Of a stretch of DNA of 64,000 nucleotides, positions 21,551-32,305 are shown one piece after another. Numbering within the stretch: the stretch's first letter is position 1; every line of letters starts with the position of its first letter. The DNA lies in NCBI GenBank assembly GCA_015179125.1, contig WHVA01000135.1, positions 169,276 to 233,275 of the forward strand, in the 5' to 3' direction. The DNA comes from Gautieria morchelliformis (taxonomy: Eukaryota > Basidiomycota > Agaricomycetes > Gomphales > Gomphaceae). The notes beneath the pieces are model-generated. The model ran no database searches, was not told where the DNA came from, and saw only the letters and a list, made by a program, of their open reading frames with translations. The position numbers and the translations under genes were made by a program.

Positions 21551-22317
21551 GGTGAGTACAATGAGACTCTTAATCTGTGAAAGATTAAGAGCAGCTGATG
21601 ATGAAGAGGTTTTAGATTGAGACTTCGGCTTGTAAGTCGAATTGAGCAGATTTATAGATACGAGAGTATAGAGGAAGCACGGCCTGCGTATCCTCTCGAG
21701 CAGCGGTTACGCAGTTCTATGCGTAGTGAAACAACTATATGGTTAAATGTGAGTTCTGATTGACTAGAGAATCTTTGTACACATGCTGAACTATTTAACT
21801 AGCTACTAGGTGTGCTGCGGTGCAAAGAGTGGAGGGGGAACACATGGGTCGACTGATGCGTCTGGACTCGGGAATACGGTGGTCCGGGGACAGCGGTAGC
21901 TAGGGAATCGATGTATCGAATGGGAAGGGGTGTAGGTAGTCATATGCATCAGAAAGATGGGTTGTGAATTAATGAGGGAAATAACATGGAAGCTATGTAC
22001 ACGTGTGGCTCAATGACTAGCTCCTCCGTGGATCAGCGCCCCTCGGACTCGGGCTGTGACTCGGGTTGAGTGGAACCGCGGGCATTGGGTCAGGGTCAGA
22101 TCAGTAGAGTAGTGGAAATGGTATGATGTATCGTGCGGATGTGTGTGGGCTCGGGTAGACGTGGGTGGTGCGAGTGGAAGTGTGTATGAGACGCGGGACA
22201 GTGTATATGCGGCGGTTCAACGGATTGTGATGGCAGTGATAGCTTACGGATATTTTTATGACATTGAATACCAGGGCGACCGCAGCCTTCGGGAATATTC
22301 CAGCAATGGGGGAGGGT
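21551..22317. other. Spacer between copia Gag fragment and LTR copy A, nothing recognised
   Basis: No conserved motif is seen. A short frame on the minus strand (22323-22096) is His/Pro-rich and not credible. The last five bases (22313-22317, AGGGT) are the target duplication of LTR copy A. Confidence 0.4.
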
Positions 22318-23585
22318 TGTCAAGATTGGTTTTTAGACATTAATATCGTGTATTAGTGAACACAGCAAATGCCCGAATAACTTGTGCAAATAAGTGTGCC
22401 GTTCGGCAAATAAGGTGAACCAATAAATGTTCAAAAGATAAGAGGGCTGCCCGAATGGAGCTCCCCCTATCTACAGTCGTAGCGAAGTAGCCCGTGGCAC
22501 TTTACGATGTAGCGTGCAAGGTGTCAAGGAAAGGTTGATTAAGGAGCAACAATACTTTCACCAGTGACGGTGCTCCTTCAGAGCCCTTCACCAACAGCGC
22601 AGATAATAGTTCAAAGGCTAAGGTAATGAAGGTGGAGTATGAAAACTCACCAGTGGTGCTTAAGTCCTCCTCTGGTCGAGGATAGGAATCTACAGGAGAG
22701 GCCCCAAGATGATGATCACAGTGAGGTCAAGTTTTGCACAAGATGGACGTATGATAATTGAACTGCAGAATATACATGTGAATGTAGACTACTTGTACCG
22801 AATGCCCATATGATATGAGCAAATAGGAAAGAGGCTGTCATGAGTCAGGGTTGGATAGGGGTGCACAGTCAGGATACAAAATAGGTGAAACACGTATACA
22901 ATAGAAAGAAGGAGGAGTGCGAATGTGAAATGATGGGGAGGAAAGAGCATGAAGGCACCTATGTACGAAAACACGCCTTGAGACCTGCATACATGTTACC
23001 CTGCATGGACACTTTGTCCGCTGGGCTGATCCCACACAATCTACGGTTAGGACATCCTACAAATGCATTCCAGCCATATGAACACCAAAAGGGGTTGCAT
23101 TGGGAAGATGATGGGGCCAGTGATGACCCATCACGCCGGGTAGAGGATATCAATCGTGTTTGATGGCATGCCTGCTGGCAAATGATGTGAGCAGCGAATG
23201 GTGGTTCAGTCAATGTGGCAAAGGGTGAATGGGGCAATCATAGAGGAGGTGTGGTCGGAGGGCAGGGCGAAGCTGAGCAAACACGGAGGAGGAGTTGTGG
23301 AAGGGAAAACAGGGATAGCTGGGTACAAGAAATACACAAGTCATTACAATCTGGCCATAGGAACATCCAAAGGGGGTTGAGCCGAGGAGGTGATAGGACC
23401 AGTGATGAACTGTCAAGCCGGTCAAAGGACATGGATTGTGCTCTGATGGCGTGGCTATGGGGAATGACACGAGTAGCGAAAATCGTTCAGCAAACTCAGC
23501 GAAGGGTGATCAGAGTGAACATAGAGGTGGAGTGATGAAGGGGAGGACAGAGCTACTGGGTATAAGAAATAAATGCAACATGACA
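22318..23585 (+). repeat. LTR family 1, copy A: solo LTR with target duplication
   Basis: Begins TGTCAAGATTGG, ends AACATGACA, and is flanked by AGGGT on both sides (22313-22317 and 23586-23590). At 1,268 bp it is about 300 bp longer than copy B without its insert, because its last third is present twice in diverged form (about 23073-23347 and 23351-23585). The termini and 5-bp duplication identify it as the LTR of a retrotransposon, probably Ty3/gypsy. No internal region is attached. True transcription orientation is not established. Confidence 0.85.
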
Positions 23586-23919
23586 AGGGTCTGACAGTCC
23601 CCTGGCTCGTCTCCAAGATTCATTTGTATCCCTGTTTTGGGATACTTTCCAAGCAGCCTTGGAATTGTTGAAGTCTGGCGTACCGTTGCCAAGCAGGGCA
23701 ACCTTTTGCTGCAGGTCCAGACCTAATCCTCATGGAATTTGATAACCTTCATCTTGTCATCACCATACTCTGCCAGGTCAACCAGCTCCTAGAATCAGTT
23801 GATGTAATTGTCAATTGGGTCCTTGGACTGGTGCCAGCCAGTCCCTTGGAGATTTGTGAGGTGGCAAGTTGTTCCTTGGGCAAAATTGGTCAACACATTC
23901 TTTCTTGAAATCTGTCCAG
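23586..23919 (-). pseudogene. Ty3/gypsy Gag fragment (interrupted by LTR copy B)
   Basis: The minus strand reads WTDFKKECVDQFCPRNN, then DPIDNYIN and ELVDLAEYGDDK, followed by VIKFHED. This is the order of the gypsy Gag core in basidiomycete elements. Several stops and frame changes occur. The upstream codons (for MHFGTWTDF) lie on the far side of LTR copy B at about 26089-26160. Copy B therefore inserted into this Gag sequence, using TCCAG as target. Confidence 0.65.
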
Positions 23920-24046
23920 TGTCAAGATTGGTTTTTAGGAGTTAATATCATGTATTAGTGAACACAGAGAATGCCTGAATAGCTTGTGCAACGAAGTGTG
24001 CCATTCGGTGAATAAGGTGAACCAATAATGTTCAGAAGGTAAGAGG

Positions 24047-25235
24047 CAGGGCTGTCCACGAGTCAACCTGCAGGTTACCTGGACTTGGACTCGCAGGTTT
24101 GCCAGCTTCCAGAAGTGGAACCTGGACTTGACCTGAGTTTTTCTGCAGGTTGACTTGGACCCGCAGGTTAAACCTGCAGGTGACTTGCGGTGACTTGCCG
24201 GATTATTCCGAGCTGACTGACCCTGTGCGAGTGCATGATATGTCTCCTCCCATGAGGACAGCCCTCCTCCATGGAAAGACACGGCCCAGGTCCCTGGCTG
24301 GGTGCAGATCATATGAACAGACAGCAAGTCACATGGTCTGTTTGGACTTGCAAGTCTGCACAACTGATGGCCCTACATGGGTCAATCAGTGGGCAGCAAT
24401 GCCGCCACATCAGTGGGGAGGACCAGGCATACTCACAGATCACCTGAGATCTGTGAGTTTTCTACTGGTTTGTGTTTTTTTTTTGTTTCTGTGTTTCAGG
24501 TCTCTATTCAACTGTCTAGTAGTCAAGGAAGTCAACCCTGTAATCCATTGTAGAGGAACTGGCATACTTGCAGATACCTGAGATGACTATCTTCTCTACC
24601 GGTGCATTTTTTTTTTTTTTCATGTTTCAGGTCTTCATATTGTTCCAAATTGCAGCCACCCCTCCAATGGCCAGTGTCACTGATCCCATGAACCACTGGT
24701 CATTGCTTATCCAGAATGGGAGCTATTTCACACAGATGGCCCTAGACTTCTTATCTATTCCGGGTGAGCTATTTCACACATCCTTACATCCTATTTTGAC
24801 CATGCTCCTCTAGCAACATCGACAGATGTTGAACATGCATTCAGTCAGGGCCCAACTGACTGTATCATGGATGCCTCACTCTCTGAAGGAAGAGTCAACA
24901 CGTGCTGGAACCATACTCAGCACATGGCTGTCATACAAAGGACTTGTTCCTGAGGAGCGTGTTGTAGAGTTGCTGCATGACAAGAGTAAGCATGTCAAGA
25001 AGGCTGTTGTGCAGAAGGAGGTAATAGTAGTTGAATGACATGTAAATGACATGAATTCTTGGCATTTAAGGCTTGCAGGTCTGCGAGTCACCTGCGGAAT
25101 TCCAAAGGCCAAACCTGGACTTGGCAGGTTTTTAGGCGCCGGGTCACCTGGACTTGTGGGAGTTGGATCTGCAGGTTAAAATCACAGGGTGAACTGCAAG
25201 TCACCTGCAGGAACCTGGACTCATGGACAGCCCTG
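24047..25235 (+). mobile_element. hAT DNA transposon nested in LTR copy B
   Basis: 1,189 bp with terminal inverted repeats CAGGGCTGTCCAYGAGTC and an exact 8-bp target duplication GTAAGAGG (24039-24046 and 25236-25243), which identifies the hAT superfamily. Both subterminal regions are dense in CCTGCAGGT-like motifs in both orientations (24068-24200 and 25100-25215), as expected for transposase-binding repeats. It carries only the C-terminal part of a transposase, so it is a deletion derivative. Confidence 0.93.
24660..25038 (+). pseudogene. hAT transposase C-terminal (dimerisation) region
   Basis: Reads QMALDFLSIP, then an intron (GTGAGC near 24763 to CTCTAG at 24813), then ATSTDVEHAFSQG, and in another frame QLTVSWMPHSLKEESTRA, with a tail ending EVIVVE and TGA at 25038. 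This is the hAT dimerisation domain signature (xVERxFSxGRxxVSxxRxxL). One base too many between SQG and QLTVSW breaks the frame. The DDE core upstream is absent: 24100-24650 holds subterminal repeats and homopolymer runs only. Confidence 0.75.
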
Positions 25236-26093
25236 GTAAGAGGGCTGCCGGAACAGAGCTCGCCCTATCTACAGTCATAGTGAAGTAGCCCATGATACTT
25301 GACGATGTAACGTGCAAGGTCTCACAGAAAGCTTGTCAAGTAGTAACAATCCTTTCACTGGTGAAGGTGCTCCTTCAGAGCCCTTTGCTGACAGCACCGA
25401 TAATAGTAGGAAGGCTAAGGTAGTGAAGGTGAAGTATGAAAACTCACCAATGGTGCTTAAGTCCTCCTCTGGTCAAAGATGGTAGTCATTAGAGGAGGGC
25501 ACAAGACGATGGTCACAGTGATGTCAAGTTTTGCACAAGATAGACATATGATAATTGAACTGCAGAATATACATGCAAATGTAAACTACTTATACCGAAT
25601 GCTCATATGATATCAGTGAATAGGAAAGAGGCCATGGTGAGTCAGGGTTGGATTCAGGATACAAATAAACGAAACACATATACAATAGAATGAAAGAGGA
25701 GTGCGAACATTAAACGGCAGGGAGGAAAGAGGGTAAAGGTACCTATGTAAGAAAACACTCCTTCAGACCTGCATACATGTTACCCTGCATGGACTCTTCG
25801 TCTGCTAATTTGATCCCACATGATCTAAGGGTAGGACATCCCGAGAACGCATTCCGGCCATAGGGATACACAAAGGGGATAAGTTGGGAAGATGATGGGG
25901 CCAGTGATGAACCGTCACGCCGGGTAAAGGATGTCAATTGTGTTTGATGGCATGCCTACTGGTGAATGATGCGAGTAGTGAATGGTCCTTGGGCGAATTC
26001 GGTGAAGAGTGAATGGAGTGAACATAGAGGTGGAGCGATGGAAGGAAATATGAGGTTACTGGATACAAGAAATAAATGAGTCATGACATCCAG

Positions 26094-27200
26094 GTCCCAA
26101 AGTGCATGGTTCCGGCCTGTGCAGGACTCGGTTCATAGAGTGGGCCACTCAGCCGGATTCAAAGAAAGATAGGGCTCAGTGTATAATTTGTTGTAACTGA
26201 GAAGCTAACCATGTGATTGCTCACACGCCCTGCCCCTTTGTACAATGTTGATGGTACACCCAATGAAGGTGGAGCAATTTGCAATGTTGTTGATGTCATC
26301 CTGCGATTCCACAACCACTCTGAGCATGCTGTCTTGCAGTTATAAACCTTGGGAAGCACAAGATGATCCTTGGCTATCCATGGCTCTGTGAGCACAACCC
26401 AGAGGTTAACTGGTGGACACAAGAGGTGACACTGAGTTGATGCCCTACCTAGTGTCACACCTGCAGAACAACATTGTGGGAGGAGCAAAGAGAGGAGGTG
26501 AGGATATGTGCATCCCGCATGGGCCCCCTGCCCCAGATGGTGGATGAGGAAGAGAGTGACATGGAAGAGGATGAGCCAGGTGATTGCCTTTTCACGACTG
26601 TGACCATGCCCAATGTACCCGTACCTGTGATCGCAGCCACAATGACCACTTCACAGCAGCTAGCTGAGAAGACCCTTGGCCAAAGGAAAAGGAACTCATC
26701 CCCCCATACCTCCAAGACTTCGAGGATGTCTTCGCCAAGGAGTCCTTCGATTCGCTTCCAGAATGCAGGACGTGGGATCATGCAATAAAGCTTGAGCCAG
26801 GAGCAAAGCCATCTGCATGCAAGGTTTACCCACTTGCACCCAGTGAACAGTTGCAGCTGGACAAATTCCTGCAGGAGAACCTGCACATTGGTCGCATTCA
26901 CCCCTCGAAATTGCCTAAGGCCAGCCCAGTGTTCTTCATCAAGAAGAAGGACAGATCATTGCAACTGGTACAGGATTATTGTGTGCTCAATTCCATGACA
27001 GTGAAAAATTGCTACCCCCTTCCCATCATGTCCAAGCTCATCGCACAGCTCCATGGAGCAAAATACTTCACCCAGCTAGATGTGCAATGGGGATTCAATA
27101 ATGTGCGGATAAAGGATGGCAATGAGTAGAAGGCTGCATTCCTACACCAATCATGGCTTCTTTGAGCCCTGCAATGTTCCAAACCATGATGAATGTCATC
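26094..27200 (+). pseudogene. Ty3/gypsy Pol fragment: protease-RT linker and N-terminal reverse transcriptase
   Basis: Near 26320-26470 the plus strand reads LGKHKMILGYPWLCEHNPEV and a following CPTxCHTC pair, the region after the gypsy aspartic protease. From 26690 it reads PPYLQDFEDVFAKESFDSLP, KPSACKVYPLAPSEQ, SPVFFIKKKDRSLQLVQDY, and YFTQLDVQWGFNNVRIKDG (27065-27120), the finger and first palm motifs of gypsy reverse transcriptase. A TAG follows at 27127. The palm with the catalytic YxDD is missing, because LTR family 2 starts at 27201. The first 70 bp are shared with minus-strand Gag, so Gag and Pol face opposite ways, the result of a rearrangement. Confidence 0.75.
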
Positions 27201-27612
27201 TTGTAAGAACCCGGCCTTTGGCCGGTTACTTACCAGTATAACTTTCTTCCAAGCCCGAGCCTTGTGATACTCGTGCCCAAGTACATATGATTCTTATGCT
27301 GCACCCGAGCCCGAGCTAGAGCTCATATCCGACCTGGATCCCATGCCCGTATCCCCTTAGTTACTGATTCCACTCCATCACGCATCATTCATATATTACC
27401 TCGCCCTGACCTCACCCTGACCTCCACTAATATGTTCACCCCTGACTCGTACCCTCGCTCGTATATAAACCCCCCTGTATGCATTCCTACTCCTCAGTCT
27501 GAAAATCAACTATCATATAACTTCGATCCCTAGGTAGTTTCTAAGCCTCGCCTCTTATTCGTTTGCCTCCAAAGTTGGGACTTGTGCGTAGGGTCGGCGC
27601 AGCACATAAGCT
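27201..27612 (+). repeat. LTR family 2, partial copy
   Basis: Begins TGTAAGAACCCGGCC and aligns with the reverse complement of the complete solo LTR at 47785-48345 over about 410 bp. It ends at 'agcacataagct' and lacks the last 150 bp. TATATAAA at 27462-27469 is a good promoter box, and its position supports plus orientation. Confidence 0.85.
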
Positions 27613-28813
27613 CTGGCAAGTGCAAAAAGGAGCGTGTCAGCGGCATTGGCTTGAAAAGCACTGGTATACAGCGCCTATTGTTTCTACAGTGTTGTGACAC
27701 CTGCACCAGGAGAATTATAGCTAGCTTCATGTGTTGAGATGCGAGATTCAGGACGGCGTGGAAAAGGGAGTGTCGCAAATTAAGTCAATGCCGCACCACC
27801 TCGTCATCCATGAAAGATTTATCATATGCGGGATGAGCGGGTGTGTGGGCGCAAGGCGTTGCGCTTGAACATGTGGATATGCATTGGGGAGAGCTGTGCC
27901 GAGATTGCTCCAAAGACAACAAATAAAAGGCTTTACGTTAGGAATGGCTTCACCCTTAACAACCTACCCCTCCAGAATCACAGTTCCTTTCGCTCCGTAA
28001 ACCAGATCGAGCTTACACACCCGCAAGTCTTTGCCACACAGCCTCGTCACCCCACCAATATGGAAGATATCTCGTATGGGAGGGTGAGGCCCGGGGAGCG
28101 TGCGGATGTCTGCTGCAGGGTATGAGGATGTGTTCTAGGGATGCAAACATGCCATGTGAGTCCAACAGCAAAACACTCAGAGCTACTGACTGAGCGACAG
28201 AGCTGAGTCCAAGTAAATAGTTAGCTGAGAAGGAGTGTGACTATGCAGTCTTGTAGTTGGAAGGCCGGTTTGTTGAATGATTGGAGGAGAGAGAGTGCAG
28301 GTGGTGGGCTTGCCGGGGACATAGATGGTGGTGGATGATGGCGTAAAATCCATGATAAAGTGAGTTGTTGATGCGAGAAAGGGTAGGAGAGTGGAAAATA
28401 GGCGAACATCCAACGAGCCAGGGAGAGCGTCACGCATCAGCAAACTGCAGGTATGTGTGCTATGACAGTCGATACACTGGGCATGTGTCCTTTCTAAGTT
28501 TCTATCTAATCCAGGTCCAAGTAGGAAACTTATCGTGTAGAGCAGAGCGCCAGAGAAACATAGAACGTGCCATGACATAGTACAGACCACCGACGAACAG
28601 ACGAATCCAGCTGTAAGCTTCCAGCATCAAGGACTGAGACGCATGCAGTTCATACGTGACGACACTGGCGAGACTTGCTGGTGGCGGTGGGAACGGAGGA
28701 AATGGTATGCCCGTCCTGAGACGCTGGGCCGCGTGTGGTCCACATTCACCCAGCCAAAATTTACAGGACCGCCAAGCCAGCACATATCCGACTACCCTGC
28801 CGTAATTTCCACA
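27613..28813. other. Intergenic region, no recognised gene
   Basis: Open frames at 27826-28125 (plus) and 28183-28590 (minus) match no family I know. A plausible plus-strand intron (GTATGT at about 28450 to ATCCAG at about 28514) hints at a decayed host gene. The last three bases (ACA) are the target duplication of the foldback element. Confidence 0.35.
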
Positions 28814-29209
28814 CACTGGAGGCATATAAAAATTTTCTGGTCTGAAAAAATGTTCAAAAAACTGTAAAGATATTCCAATTTTTGTTAGTGTTTTGAATGT
28901 AAAAAAACTTTAACATAATTTTGTGTTTTTGTTAGAATTTGTTGAGTAAGAAAATTGTAAAAAAGTTTAAAGTTTTTTGCAGGGTTTTTTATGTCTTTTT
29001 ATAAGTTTCTTTGAAAACACAAAGAAACCCATAAAAAACCCTGAAAAAAACTTTGAATTTTTTTACAATTTTCTTGCTCAACAAATTCTAATAAAAACAC
29101 AAAATTTTATTATAGTTTTTTTTACATAAAAACACTAAAATTATTTGGAATATCTTTACAGTTTTTTGAACAGTTTTTCAGACAAGAAAACTTTTACATG
29201 CCTGCAGTG
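28814..29209. mobile_element. Foldback MITE, copy 1 (396 bp)
   Basis: Starts CACTGGAGGCAT and ends ATGCCTGCAGTG. The two halves are nearly perfect inverted complements along the whole length, meeting near 29010, so a single strand folds into one hairpin of about 190 bp per arm. It is flanked by ACA (28811-28813 and 29210-29212). The CACTG ends and 3-bp duplication fit CACTA/EnSpm-type mobilisation. A second copy lies at 50030-50429. It is very AT-rich and encodes nothing. Confidence 0.9.
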
Positions 29210-29260
29210 ACAGAGATGTTGCACGTCAAGTCACGTGCCCCAGTCGATTAGCTAATCAGT

Positions 29261-29367
29261 CTGAGTTTGAAGGAGGGGAATCTCATTCGTTCCTCCTTCG
29301 AACTCAGGTACGTAGTAATAGTCGTGTACTAAAGTCGAATCTCATTCGTTCCTCCTTCGAACTCAGG
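29261..29367. repeat. 31-bp direct repeats with an adjacent hairpin
   Basis: The same 31 bases (starting gaatctcattcg, ending aactcagg) occur at 29278-29308 and 29337-29367 without difference. Bases 29261-29276 (ctgagtttgaaggagg) are the inverted complement of the end of the first unit with one mismatch, making a hairpin. Confidence 0.85.
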
Positions 29368-29884
29368 CTCTGCGCTTACAGTCGACGGTCGTACTCGTAC
29401 TCGCATCCACCTACGTACCCTCAGACGCATTACGAGCCCACGACCCACCTCCCGTCACGTACGCGCACCAGCTTCCATGGCACGCCTTACTAGCGGGCAC
29501 CCGAACAGATGCTATAACATCTACATAATATAGACCAACCCGCGCAAATCAACGTTCTGACGGCACACTAACGAAAGCACAACGATATCACGTCGTGCTG
29601 GACCACGGACAAGCTGCTACGCTATTACTCAAGCACTTCGAGTTTTCTTGCAGGACTATCATGTAACCCCCTTTTCGAATCACCCACCCCTCACAGTCTC
29701 TGCTGCTTCAGATGCCTTACTGTGTACCACACTCTTGCGCCCGCGTCTTCTCTTGTCTTCCGAAGAAAGTCGTTGACAGCATGACCAGCGCCATTGCATC
29801 CCAGCGCACACAGGCATTTCGCTTATCCATCGTCTGATGATTTGTCCAACCATCCACGGATCTGTCCACCCATCGACGATTTTT

Positions 29885-30047
29885 ATAATCCTAATGCGTC
29901 CTCCATGGTATCCCGGGAGTTATTGTACCCTGCTGTTATTAAGAGTCTGACCATCATGACCCAGTTATAATCTTAAGGTGTCCTCCGTGGTACCACGGGA
30001 GTTATTGTACCCTGCTGTTAACAAGAGTCTGTCCATTATGACGCAGG
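29885..30047. repeat. Tandem pair of about 82 bp
   Basis: 29885-29966 and 29967-30047 share the cores gggagttattgtaccctgct and aagagtctg with about ten differences. The units are head to tail. Confidence 0.85.
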
Positions 30048-30309
30048 CCAGAATCAGTATAAGGACTCATAACCAGCACGGAGAGCTCGAACGCGCCCCC
30101 GATTTAGCTTCGGTCGGTCGCTCTTACTAAGTAATGCAAAAACCATGTCTCCTTACTTCAAGCTGGTAATATGCGAGTGATGGGTCGTGGAGATTCGAAT
30201 CGTGAGGAGTGGCTGCTTTGGGGTGGTTAGTCTTTTCTATGTAAATTTTCGTGAGGATCTGTGCAGTCTGTGAGACTGTGACAAGCGTGACATCGCGTAC
30301 TATGCTATC

Positions 30310-31317
30310 ATGTCTCCACGTAACCACAAACGAAAACGCGAACTATCCGTGCCTCCGGCTGACGATATACCTACCAACTCGGATCTGACACACAGCAAGG
30401 ATGTATACATGGATGATGGAAACGTAATTGTGGCTGCTAAGGATGTCGCATTTCGTGTCCACCGAAGTCAACTTGCTCGCCACTCAGAGGTCTTTCGCGA
30501 CAAGTTTGCCGTAGTTTCTCCGCCATGCCAGGCAGATATGTACGATGGATTGCACGTGGTTCGTCTGTCCGACAATCCAGAAGATGTGTTGCAACTATTG
30601 CGTACGATATACGATAACCCGTACGTCTACACACTATTTATATAATTCCCAAGTCTAGTATGACTCATTTTCATCTAGACAGTATAATTCTATGGCTTCC
30701 GGACAACTGGCGTGTATTTTACGCATGTCCAGTAAATACATGGTCGACTGGTGTATAGTGCCGTCATGGAAGCTTTCCAAGAGAAATTCCCCGGATCCTT
30801 GAGTAAATGGGAGATGCGGAAGACTCCCAATATCTCTCTTCCAGAAAGGCTTATGCTCATAAAAGTGGCTTATGAAGCCAATGCCCAAATTCTACTCCCT
30901 GCGTTATATTTGGGACTTTGCAGCCATCCCGCTGCGGAGATTCTACGTGCAGGAAAGGACCTACCGCATCATATGCTCGCTGCACATCCTAGTGGAAAGG
31001 AGGAACTGACCTCGCAGCTTTGTGGATTTATACAGGATATCAGCATAGAGCGTTCCTGTGATTCCTCTACATGCATGGGGGAATGGGAGTCACTCGAAAG
31101 CATCAGCATCCGTAATTTGAGGGATGATGTGATGGACATGAAGATCGATCCTCTTGACTCCCTCGATAATATGAAGGACTTATTTACCGCCAGTGATGCG
31201 TGTTGGTCTTGTAAACGCGACAAGACCAAAGCAATATGGTCCTCTTTACCCGAAGTGTTCGGTTTGGTCTCGTGGGAGCATCTACGCCAAGCCAGTACGC
31301 ACCCAGAAGTACCGTAG
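30310..31317 (+). pseudogene. BTB/POZ-domain protein gene with one frame break
   Basis: Exon 1 (30310-30620) encodes a basic N-terminus and the start of a BTB fold: DVYMDDGNVIVAAKDVAFRV, HRSQLARHSEVFRDKF and VVRLSDNPEDVLQLLRTIYD. An intron at 30621-30678 (GTACGT...CATCTAG, 58 nt) restores the frame into QYNSMASGQLACILRMSSKY. Near 30745 the coding signal moves by one frame to LVYSAVMEAFQEKFPG, and it then stays open to 31317, ending in a helical tail with a CWSCK pair and LPEVFGL, typical of short Agaricomycete BTB proteins of about 330 residues. BTB folds mediate dimerisation or cullin-3 binding; these fungal proteins are mostly uncharacterised. The frame break may be a mutation or a sequencing error, and the rest reads cleanly. 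Confidence 0.82.
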
Positions 31318-32305
31318 CCAATGCAGTGTGAGTTCTCACCTCTGCCTTTCGTCCACGTATTGATCCTAGATACAGCAAACCTACTCTCAGAAACATGCGA
31401 TTGACGCTTGCACTCGGCATGTACGCACGAAGTCGATCTCGTTCAATTATGATTATCATTTATTCTGGAGAAGCTGTATAGATCTACCATTGACTACAAA
31501 TCAGAGTAAGCTACAGGATTACAGTAATCTTGAATGTCCGCAGCCTGCTCGAACTGCGAAAGGCAAACAAGGTAGAAATACTCCAAAATAACGCAGATAA
31601 AAAAAACAATCCGCTAACGCGCCCTTGCTCGATCCATAAGGACCATGGCGCCACTGGCATCTCGCGCATGTTGCATAAGTGACATTCCCCCGAGCAATCT
31701 TCGCGCGATAAACACAAGGACACCGGCGTAGAAGCCGACGCATCATTGTCAATGCCTGAACGAGCTTGAGGACAGTGCGAAAAGCGTTGACGTTTCTGTG
31801 AATTGTGAGTTCAGCACTAGATATAACAGATTATTGTAATATATTGGGGTACGAGAAGAAATAATATCAGCACCGAAGCGACCGACCCCTCGGCATGAAG
31901 AAACGCGTATTCAATAATGGGCAGTCCCTGAGGTACTGTAATCGGTATACGCCACCTCGCCGCGCTGATGATGTCCGCATTCAGGCACCTGACCGTCTGG
32001 TTTGCAATGTAGCTACGCTTGCAGATAGAACGCTGTGGAGCAAGCTTGTAACATGGAGAGTGGCATATCATATTGGGGCATGAGGGGAATACTGGCAGGG
32101 ATAGATAAATCGCCCAGACAATCTAACCTGGCTAACGATAACGATAATGCTATACTGTGCGGCTTTAATCTAAATCCGATTTTCACTATCGATCAATGAA
32201 GGAGGAGCACCTTCCACCACAAAAAAAGTATGAGTGACGAAATGGACAGCGGATCAAGATTCTATTACCCACCTGAGCAGGAGGACGTGACGTGTTCGCC
32301 GTCGC
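31318..32305. other. Intergenic region between convergent BTB and kinase genes
   Basis: No conserved motif is seen on either strand. It presumably contains the 3' ends of both convergent genes. Short frames (31511-31752 minus, 31895-32083 plus) are not credible as genes. Confidence 0.45.

Larger units (their letters stand above)
23920..26088 (+). repeat. LTR family 1, copy B: solo LTR holding a hAT element
   Basis: Begins TGTCAAGATTGG (23920) and ends GTCATGACA (26088), flanked by TCCAG at 23915-23919 and 26089-26093. Removing the hAT element and one copy of its 8-bp duplication leaves 972 bp, the best estimate of the family's LTR length. It is in the same orientation as copy A. Confidence 0.88.
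29213..30309. other. Intergenic region upstream of the BTB gene
   Basis: No coding frame is supported. It holds two small repeat structures, listed separately (29261-29367 and 29885-30047). The last 200 bp before the BTB start codon contain no obvious TATA box. Confidence 0.5.

Noticed and set aside
22318-26088. A complete LTR retrotransposon bounded by copies A and B
   Set aside because: Each LTR has its own 5-bp target duplication and the sequence between is an older Gag fragment.
28814-29209. Palindrome as a replication origin or viral terminal hairpin
   Set aside because: A second copy with its own 3-bp target duplication at 50030-50429 shows that it is a mobile foldback element.
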